A stretch of 18,496 bases of DNA from Planctomycetales bacterium (GTDB taxonomy: Bacteria > Planctomycetota > Phycisphaerae > SM23-33): the NCBI GenBank assembly GCA_030592655.1, contig JAUVIQ010000030.1, forward strand, positions 1-18,496, in the 5' to 3' direction. The notes below the pieces were generated by a model. That model was not told the DNA's origin and did no database searches. It worked only from the letters and a program-made list of their open reading frames with translations. Of this stretch, positions 13,160-18,496 are shown piece by piece. The position numbers were made by a program, and so were the translations under genes. Each line of letters starts with the position of its first letter. Positions within the stretch are counted from its first letter, which is position 1.

Positions 13160-14257
13160 ATGACCAGACGCACCATAGTCGTTCTGTTTATGATGCTTTC
13201 TACCATTGTCCTCTGGTCCAAATCGGCCGACGGAGCCGGCGTGCCGAGCCTGGAAGACCTCGATAAGTTGAAAGTTACCGTCCACCTGAGACGTGTTGAC
13301 CGGAAAAAAGTTGAAACTTATATCGAGCACTGGGTCGAGCAGATGAAGAAGGCTAATAAGGTCGCGGATACAGTCAAGGCCAGGAAAGCCCTCGCCGACG
13401 GATATAACGCTCATAACGTACAACCCTGGCAGACTGCGTATGCGGAGATTTCGTCCAAGAAGATTCCCGTTCTTTTGAATCTTCCAGACAGGGTCAAGCA
13501 GATACAGGCAGCCATGGCCGTTGCGACGATGCCTCAATATACGATTCAGCCTGCCCTCGAGAAGATGTCCCGGCACAAGAACCCAGCCGTCAGGTACTGG
13601 GCGGCGCGAGGATACCGTCCGGCAGTCAGGAAGATGCTGCTTTTCCCCGGACGCGAAAAGAAAATGCTGACGACGCTGGAGCAACTCGGAAGGAATGAAT
13701 CCGGGCCGATCCTGGCAGTCGTCCTGCAAACACTGAATATGCACACCGGAGGGGGAAGAGATAAAGATGCGGTTATTCGTCTCAGACCGATCCTGGATAA
13801 GGTCTGGATGGCGAGGATCAAAGACCTCCACGACGGAAAGGACGGCGTAGTCGATGCCTATCGAAGGGCCGTTATCTTTTTCGACCCGGTCGATGAGGAC
13901 GACAGGAAAAAGGTCCTGCAAATGCTGGTCGATGCGCTGGAGTCGGCTTCGAAAGGCTTCGACAAGTCGGTAAGCAGTAAAAAGGGTAAAAAGTCGGACC
14001 AGCAATCCTGGATAAGTCTGCTGAGTAACCTGGAAAATAAACTTATTGAACTTACGCAGACTTCCGAGACGCCCATTCAGGACATACTTTCCGACCCGAA
14101 GAAGTCGATTGAGCAAAAACCGACGGAGGTTCGCCTCAAGGCCGTAAGCGAATACTGGAAACCGCTGCTTGCGAAACTCGGCATCAAACCGAGGCCTATA
14201 CCCGCAACCGCAACAAAACCGGTCAAAACTACAACGACAGCGCCTTCCAGGACATAA
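13160..14257 (+). CDS. Secreted helical-repeat (HEAT-like) protein, function unknown
   Basis: I do not recognise this 365-residue protein as a named family. It opens with a Sec signal peptide (MTRRTIVVLFMMLSTIVLWS, cleavage probably near Ala26). The mature part is almost wholly alpha-helical and rich in Lys and Glu. Residues 130-155 (PALEKMSRHKNPAVRYWAAR) have the proline/arginine pattern of a HEAT repeat, and helix pairs continue to about 260. The Lys/Ser-rich stretch near 268-280 and the Thr-rich tail (PATATKPVKTTTTAPSRT) look disordered. AAGGGAAG lies nine bases before ATG 13160. It has a strong promoter of its own and ends 48 bp before the binding-protein gene in the same direction, so a link to the importer is possible but not shown. 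A protein-binding scaffold in the periplasm is the most I would infer. Confidence 0.8.
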   Translation: MTRRTIVVLFMMLSTIVLWSKSADGAGVPSLEDLDKLKVTVHLRRVDRKKVETYIEHWVEQMKKANKVADTVKARKALADGYNAHNVQPWQTAYAEISSKKIPVLLNLPDRVKQIQAAMAVATMPQYTIQPALEKMSRHKNPAVRYWAARGYRPAVRKMLLFPGREKKMLTTLEQLGRNESGPILAVVLQTLNMHTGGGRDKDAVIRLRPILDKVWMARIKDLHDGKDGVVDAYRRAVIFFDPVDEDDRKKVLQMLVDALESASKGFDKSVSSKKGKKSDQQSWISLLSNLENKLIELTQTSETPIQDILSDPKKSIEQKPTEVRLKAVSEYWKPLLAKLGIKPRPIPATATKPVKTTTTAPSRT

Positions 14258-14283
14258 AACGCCGACTTACACCGCGCCGGTTA

Positions 14284-14289
14284 TATAAT
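14284..14289 (+). promoter_or_regulatory. Possible -10 box for the importer operon
   Basis: A perfect TATAAT lies 16 bases before ATG 14306, which would give a leader of only about nine nt. No -35 box is found at the right distance (GCCGAC or so). The binding-protein gene also lacks a ribosome binding site. It is plausible but weak. Confidence 0.3.
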
Positions 14290-14305
14290 TATCGCAGATA
14301 CTCTT

Positions 14306-16210
14306 ATGAAATGGTTCTACATAATCTCACTTGGTGTTGTCGCAGCCCTGGTGGCATCGCCGATGTTCTTTCTCGAAGGCGCGGAGAAGGACAAATACAA
14401 GGGCAAGGTCGTTCGTTATGATACGTATGGTTCGGCTGTGCGGTCGGTCGATCCCGCTACCTGCGGCGACACAACCTCCTCCGGATTTCAGGGCAACATT
14501 TTCGAAGGTCTGTACACTTATCATTTTCTCAAACGTCCCGTCCAGGACTCGGTTATCCCACAATTGGCTTCCGAGATGCCGGAAGTGTCCAAGGACGGTC
14601 TGACCTATACCATCAAGCTCAAAAAGGGCGTTAAATACTCCCACAATCCATGCTTCGGCCTCGATAAGAACGGCAAGTACAGAACTCGGACAGTAAAGGC
14701 TGATGATTTCGTCCTGTCTTTCAAGCGTATCGCTGACTATCACGTCAACACAGGTCTGGCATGGGCGTTCGCCACACGCATCAAAGGCTTGAATGAATAC
14801 CGCAAAAAGACCAAGAAGTGCAAGATGGGCGACTTCTCCCGTTACGATCTTGAGGTCGAAGGCGTCAAGGCTATCGACGACCTGACGCTCCGGTTCACGC
14901 TGACCGAACCGTTCCCGCAGTTCCAGTTCGTTCTGGCGATGCATGTCTATGCCCCGATCCCCCGAGAAGCGGTGAAGTACTGGCTTGAGACTGAAGATGA
15001 CGGCAAGGGCGGGCGCAGGCCAATCCCTGAAGATAAGCGAACCACCGAGTTCCGCGAAGCAGAACAGGTCGTGAGCACCGGTCCTTATATTCTCACCGAT
15101 TGGGTCCGCAAGTCGCGGATCGTCCTGGAGCGCAACCCGGATTTCCGCGACGATTTCTATCCGATCGAGGGCGCGCCCGGCGACAAAGAAGCCGGACTGC
15201 TGGTCGATGCCGGAAAGAAGGTTCCCTTCATCGACGTTTTGCACTCTGATTTCGTATCACAGGGTTCCTCGGCATGGATGCTGTTCCTGACCAAGCAGCG
15301 CGACGCTACGGGCATCCCCAAGGATGTTTTTGAGACCGTCATCAACCCTAAAAAAGACCTCGAAAAGAAATGGCGGGAAAAAAGAATCTATTTTAAAAAC
15401 TACTGGTCCCCGGCAGTGTATTGGATCGCCTTCAACATGGAAGACGAGGTTGTCGGCGCCAGCAAATCGCTCCGCCAGGCGTTATGCCTGTCCTTTGACG
15501 TAGAGAGTTACCTGAAGGTCTTTTTCAATAATCGAGGTCGGCGGGCAGTGAACATACTACCGAATTCATTCAAAGGATGGAAAGAGGCCGGTCCGGGACC
15601 TTACTACAAATTCGACCTCAAACTCGCCAAAAAGAAGATCGCCGAAGCGAAGAAGGAGCTGGCGGCCAAAGGCCTGCTGACAAATGGGAAAATTCCGCAA
15701 CTGACGCTCGATTTTGCCGGTACAGATTCCGAAACGTCCAATCGCGCGGAGTTCTGCCGCCAGCAGTTCGCAAAGATCGGCGTGCGGATGAAAACCAATC
15801 TGAACGATTGGCCTAAACTCCAGGAAAAGGTCCATAACAAGCAGTGCCAGATGTACACTATGGGATGGCACGCTGATTACCCTGACGCCGAAAACTTCCT
15901 CCAATTGTTCTATTCGCCCAACATCGAAAAGCAGACAAATAACTCCAACTATTCAAACGAGGAGTTCGACAACCTTTACGAAAAGGCCCGCGTGATGGCG
16001 GATTCGCCGGAGCGGACCCGCTTGTATGTAAAAATGGTCAACATAATCAGCGAAGACTGCCCGATGCTGATGCTGACCGAACCGCAAAGTTACGTGCTCA
16101 TCTATGAATGGGTAAAGAACTTCAAGCCTCACCCTGTCGGTTACGGCTACTCCAAGTACCGTCGGATAGACGTCGCTCTGCGTCACAAACTCGGAGGCAA
16201 GGAGAAGTAG
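14306..16210 (+). CDS. Peptide-type ABC importer substrate-binding protein (SBP family 5)
   Basis: This 634-residue extracytoplasmic solute-binding protein resembles OppA/DppA. The N-terminus (residues 1 to about 26) is a Sec-type signal without a clear lipobox, so it is either free in the periplasm or anchored by the uncut signal. Family landmarks are GNIFEGLYTYHF (63-74), YTIKLKKGVKYSHNP (101-115), KADDFVLSFKRI (131-142), STGPYILTDWV (257-267) and MGWHADYPDAENFLQLFYSP (519-538). It is somewhat longer than the typical 500-600 residues, partly from a charged stretch at 225-255 and another at 283-310. The ligand cannot be read from sequence; di- or oligopeptides are typical. It is followed after 7 nt by its permease gene. 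There is no good ribosome binding site at ATG 14306. Confidence 0.92.
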   Translation: MKWFYIISLGVVAALVASPMFFLEGAEKDKYKGKVVRYDTYGSAVRSVDPATCGDTTSSGFQGNIFEGLYTYHFLKRPVQDSVIPQLASEMPEVSKDGLTYTIKLKKGVKYSHNPCFGLDKNGKYRTRTVKADDFVLSFKRIADYHVNTGLAWAFATRIKGLNEYRKKTKKCKMGDFSRYDLEVEGVKAIDDLTLRFTLTEPFPQFQFVLAMHVYAPIPREAVKYWLETEDDGKGGRRPIPEDKRTTEFREAEQVVSTGPYILTDWVRKSRIVLERNPDFRDDFYPIEGAPGDKEAGLLVDAGKKVPFIDVLHSDFVSQGSSAWMLFLTKQRDATGIPKDVFETVINPKKDLEKKWREKRIYFKNYWSPAVYWIAFNMEDEVVGASKSLRQALCLSFDVESYLKVFFNNRGRRAVNILPNSFKGWKEAGPGPYYKFDLKLAKKKIAEAKKELAAKGLLTNGKIPQLTLDFAGTDSETSNRAEFCRQQFAKIGVRMKTNLNDWPKLQEKVHNKQCQMYTMGWHADYPDAENFLQLFYSPNIEKQTNNSNYSNEEFDNLYEKARVMADSPERTRLYVKMVNIISEDCPMLMLTEPQSYVLIYEWVKNFKPHPVGYGYSKYRRIDVALRHKLGGKEK

Positions 16211-16217
16211 CGGTCTT

Positions 16218-17651
16218 ATGGGTTCCTTTATCATTCGACGACTGGTGCAGGCTGTCTTCACGATCCTCGGCGTGATGCTGATGACGTTTGTGCTCTTTCG
16301 CCTGGTCGCCGGCGACGTAACGGCCCAGTTTGTCAATCCCAAACTCGGCAAGGAACAACGCGTCGCATGGCTTAGGAAAAACCACCTCGACCTTCCGATA
16401 GTCCTGAATTTCCAGCGACACCTCATAATTACCGACAAAAGCGAAGGTGAGGGAAAATTCTCCGTCCGGGACGCAAAGGGTTCCAAAGCCGTTTCGGCAA
16501 TGATGCTCGAAGAACAGACCGGAGAAACTATCGTCAGCCTGTCGGTCCAATGGCTTAGCAAAAAGACGCCACTGGTAAAGTTGACCCAGGGCGACTCCTG
16601 GCTGGAAAGGCGCAAAAGACAAAAAGGAACGCCAACCAGTCAACCAACTTCTCAGCCTGCGACCAGCCCCGCTTCCCAACCGGCGACCAGACCGGCGGAA
16701 CCGGCAAAACCGATGCTTATCTTCAGCCTCCATGACGGGGCCGAACTGACTATCGACCTGTCGCCACTCGCAGACAATGCCCCCAAAAAAAAGGGTAAAG
16801 TAGCCGGGCCTGAGAAAAACACCACCTGCGGCGATCTGGTCCGCCTGATTAACGAGCACCCGGAAAACCAAGGCCGACTCGAAGCGGACATCTCCAATAT
16901 CGCATGGAAGAACCTCTATAATTCGCAGTTCTTCTGGCATTTTTATTACAGCGTTACTTTCAAAAACCGTTCCTACAAGACCCACGAACTGCTCCAGGAC
17001 ATCATTAAAGAGAAAGCCAAGTACAGTCTGGCCATCAGCATCCCCGCAATGGCGATGGGATGGTTTCTCGCTATGGTCGTCTCTTCGGTTGTGGCGTACT
17101 ATCGAGGAAGGATGATCGACAAAATGGGCGTGTTCATCTGCGTACTCGGTATGTGTATCCCCTACCTGGTGTATATGATCGCCGGACAGAAATTAATCTT
17201 CGAGATTGCTCCGACCGTTGCGTGGGGGCTGCACAATCCAGCCAATATCTTCGTACCGGTCGGTATCGCCGTTATCGCCGGTCTTGGCGGGTCGGTGCGT
17301 TTTTACCGAACGATTTTCCTCGACGAGATCAGTCGGGACTACGTTCGCACAGCCCGCGCCAAGGGCGTTCCGCTTCGAGGGATTCTTTTCCGCCATGTGC
17401 TGAAAAACTGCATGTTGCCCATCCTGACGTCGCTGGTGATTAGTATTCCGTTCCTGATTATGGGGTCCCTGCTGCTGGAGCGGTTCTTCGGCATACCGGG
17501 TCTGGGAAGCCTGATGCTTTCCAGCGTCTCCGATCGGGACGTTCCGATTATATCCGGATTGACGTTCCTGACGGCGGTCATTTACGTCATTGGGCTTTTG
17601 ATTACCGATGTCCTCTATGCCGTGTTCGATCCGAGGATTCGATTAAGGTGA
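16218..17651 (+). CDS. OppB/DppB-like ABC permease with large periplasmic insertion
   Basis: This 477-residue importer permease is well above the 310-340 residues usual for OppB/DppB. The start MGSFIIRRLVQAVFTILGVM is the normal first helix, and RSYKTHELLQDIIKEKAKYS (251-270) is the usual segment before helix 2. The membrane core (272-470) includes the EAA loop DYVRTARAKGVPLRGILFRH (374-393), which docks on the ATPase, and ends in the family motif DPRIRLR. The extra sequence, about residues 70-235, sits in the first periplasmic loop. Its parts are a polar segment, a Thr/Ser/Gln/Pro linker (139-165) and a small domain (166-225). ATG 16218 is 7 nt after the binding-protein stop; a GGAG lies 13 bases upstream. 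The linker and insertion are in frame without stops, so a sequencing error is unlikely. Confidence 0.92.
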   Translation: MGSFIIRRLVQAVFTILGVMLMTFVLFRLVAGDVTAQFVNPKLGKEQRVAWLRKNHLDLPIVLNFQRHLIITDKSEGEGKFSVRDAKGSKAVSAMMLEEQTGETIVSLSVQWLSKKTPLVKLTQGDSWLERRKRQKGTPTSQPTSQPATSPASQPATRPAEPAKPMLIFSLHDGAELTIDLSPLADNAPKKKGKVAGPEKNTTCGDLVRLINEHPENQGRLEADISNIAWKNLYNSQFFWHFYYSVTFKNRSYKTHELLQDIIKEKAKYSLAISIPAMAMGWFLAMVVSSVVAYYRGRMIDKMGVFICVLGMCIPYLVYMIAGQKLIFEIAPTVAWGLHNPANIFVPVGIAVIAGLGGSVRFYRTIFLDEISRDYVRTARAKGVPLRGILFRHVLKNCMLPILTSLVISIPFLIMGSLLLERFFGIPGLGSLMLSSVSDRDVPIISGLTFLTAVIYVIGLLITDVLYAVFDPRIRLR

Positions 17652-17658
17652 TTTCCGA

Positions 17659-18496
17659 ATGAGCCGGGTTCAGACGACAATACAGGCTGTTGAACCGGAC
17701 CAACGGGTCGGTCGAAGTCTTTGGGCGGATGCTGCCCGGAGGATATGGCGCGATAAACCGGCAATGATATGCATGAGCATTATCATCATCTACGCCGTCG
17801 TGGCTTTATCCATCGGTTTTTTCCTTCCTGGCTGGTCCGATAATGTCAATTACGACAACATTCACCAGAAACCCTCGACTGAACACTGGATGGGAACCGA
17901 CGAGTTCGGACGGGACGTGGTTGAAAAAACTCTTCTCGGCGCGCAGGTTTCAATGACCGTCGGATTCATGGCGAACATTATCGCCATACCGCTTGGAATG
18001 ATCCTGGGTGCAATAGCAGGCTACTACGGCGGGCGAACCGACGACTTCATTGTTTGGTTGTTCACGACTCTGGCAGCCATTCCGGGGCTCATCCGCATTA
18101 TCGCAATCAAATTCGCGTTCCAGGGAACGATCCTGTTTGAGAATACAGTCTTCGAACTCGACTTCGGCGGAATGTCAGGCGTTATTCTGGCCCTGTCAAT
18201 CACCGGATGGATCGGAACCTGCCGACTGGTTCGGGCAGAAACAATGAAACTGAGGGAACTGGACTATGTCCTGGCAGCGAAGGCGTCGGGGCGGCGCGGA
18301 CTGCCCATCCTCTTCCGCCATATCATCCCAAACGTCATGCACCTGGGTATTATCAACTTCTCGCTCGGATTCGTCGGAGCCGTAGCCGCTGAAGTAACAC
18401 TTACATACCTGGGGCTGGGCGTAACGGGCAGACCCAGTTGGGGGCAGATGATAAGCCAGGCCAATATGGGACTGGTCGTGGGACGATGGTGGCAGA
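17659..18496 (+). CDS. OppC/DppC-like ABC permease (3' end beyond window)
   Basis: This is the second permease subunit of the importer, 279 residues visible and still open at the window end. The amino-terminal part (SLWADAARRIWRDKPAM, then helix 1 at about 35-57) and GTDEFGRDV (79-87) are the OppC signature. The EAA loop ELDYVLAAKASGRRGLPILF (200-219) is followed by RHIIPN. LTYLGLGVTGRPSWGQM (248-264) is the conserved region near the end of the domain, so only some 20-40 residues should be missing. The loop between helices 3 and 4 (about 150-172) is longer than usual. ATG 17659 is preceded by AAGGTG (17645-17650) overlapping the upstream stop, with an 8-nt spacer. The gap from the OppB-like gene is 7 nt, so translation is probably coupled. 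Confidence 0.95.
   Translation, partial: MSRVQTTIQAVEPDQRVGRSLWADAARRIWRDKPAMICMSIIIIYAVVALSIGFFLPGWSDNVNYDNIHQKPSTEHWMGTDEFGRDVVEKTLLGAQVSMTVGFMANIIAIPLGMILGAIAGYYGGRTDDFIVWLFTTLAAIPGLIRIIAIKFAFQGTILFENTVFELDFGGMSGVILALSITGWIGTCRLVRAETMKLRELDYVLAAKASGRRGLPILFRHIIPNVMHLGIINFSLGFVGAVAAEVTLTYLGLGVTGRPSWGQMISQANMGLVVGRWWQ

Noticed and set aside
13130..14116. Long open frame (328 codons) on the minus strand opposite the helical-repeat gene
   Set aside because: The plus-strand frame has signal peptide, ribosome site and promoter; the opposite frame has none and mirrors its codons.
14327..15244. 305-codon minus-strand frame opposite the binding-protein gene
   Set aside because: It lies wholly inside a clear SBP family 5 gene and shows no domain pattern.
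16618..16712. Sequencing or assembly error in the permease linker
   Set aside because: The Thr/Ser/Gln/Pro stretch is in frame without stops and linkers of this composition are common in Planctomycetes.
16122..16985. 287-codon minus-strand frame opposite the permease
   Set aside because: It is a shadow frame of the OppB-like gene; no ribosome site and no recognisable protein.
1..18496. Known defence, toxin-antitoxin, phage or transposase genes
   Set aside because: None of the supported genes carries such domains; the small MerR protein and the regulators have no toxin partner.

Overview
The window looks like a planctomycete chromosome, most likely of the Phycisphaerae/Sedimentisphaerales type. 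The reasons are a PEP-CTERM protein ending in VPEPATLALLG plus an arginine tail, a DNA-binding domain fused to a receiver-like domain of a kind I know mainly from Planctomycetes, a zinc-ribbon/VWA protein, a ceramidase-like secreted enzyme, Ser-Gln-Pro low-complexity linkers, and genes that often lack a Shine-Dalgarno sequence. The phylum call is inference from memory of these families; no rRNA or tRNA gene was seen.

Layout. Positions 1-237 hold a 10-bp tandem array and a large hairpin, which abuts the ribosome binding site of a DUF1015 gene (238-1500) that appears to start at CTG. A rhomboid protease (1796-2545, +) converges on a PcrA/UvrD helicase (2552-4765, -). A 159-bp inverted-repeat element (4826-4984) separates the helicase from a HTH/pseudo-receiver regulator (5059-5625, +). 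A lipoprotein version of the SppA peptidase (5698-6702) and a zinc-ribbon/TM/VWA protein (6728-7729) probably form an operon, and the sppA promoter is placed so that its mRNA would be leaderless. A perfect 55-bp hairpin follows, then a secreted two-domain protein (7886-9865: amidotransferase-like plus ceramidase-like).

Positions 9876-12180 are bounded by two copies of a 66-bp direct repeat that encodes the last 21 residues and stop of a two-TM/NTF2-like protein (12115-12678, -). Between the copies lie an AraC regulator (11046-12071, -) and a PEP-CTERM protein with its own near-consensus promoter and a 275-nt leader (10098-10706, -). The three differences between the copies are all synonymous, so this segment may be a remnant of an integration or duplication at the 3' end of that gene.

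The right part is a small single-domain MerR-like protein (12780-13022), a secreted helical-repeat protein with a near-consensus promoter (13160-14257), and the start of a peptide-type ABC importer: binding protein (14306-16210), OppB/DppB-like permease with a large extra periplasmic insertion (16218-17651) and OppC/DppC-like permease cut by the window end (17659-18496). The two intergenic gaps in the importer operon are 7 nt each; ATPase genes would be expected just beyond the window.

No CRISPR, phage, transposase, integrase or known defence system is visible. The most unusual items are the 66-bp repeat with silent differences, the CTG start, the enlarged OppB-type permease and the ceramidase-like protein that appears to lack one zinc ligand.
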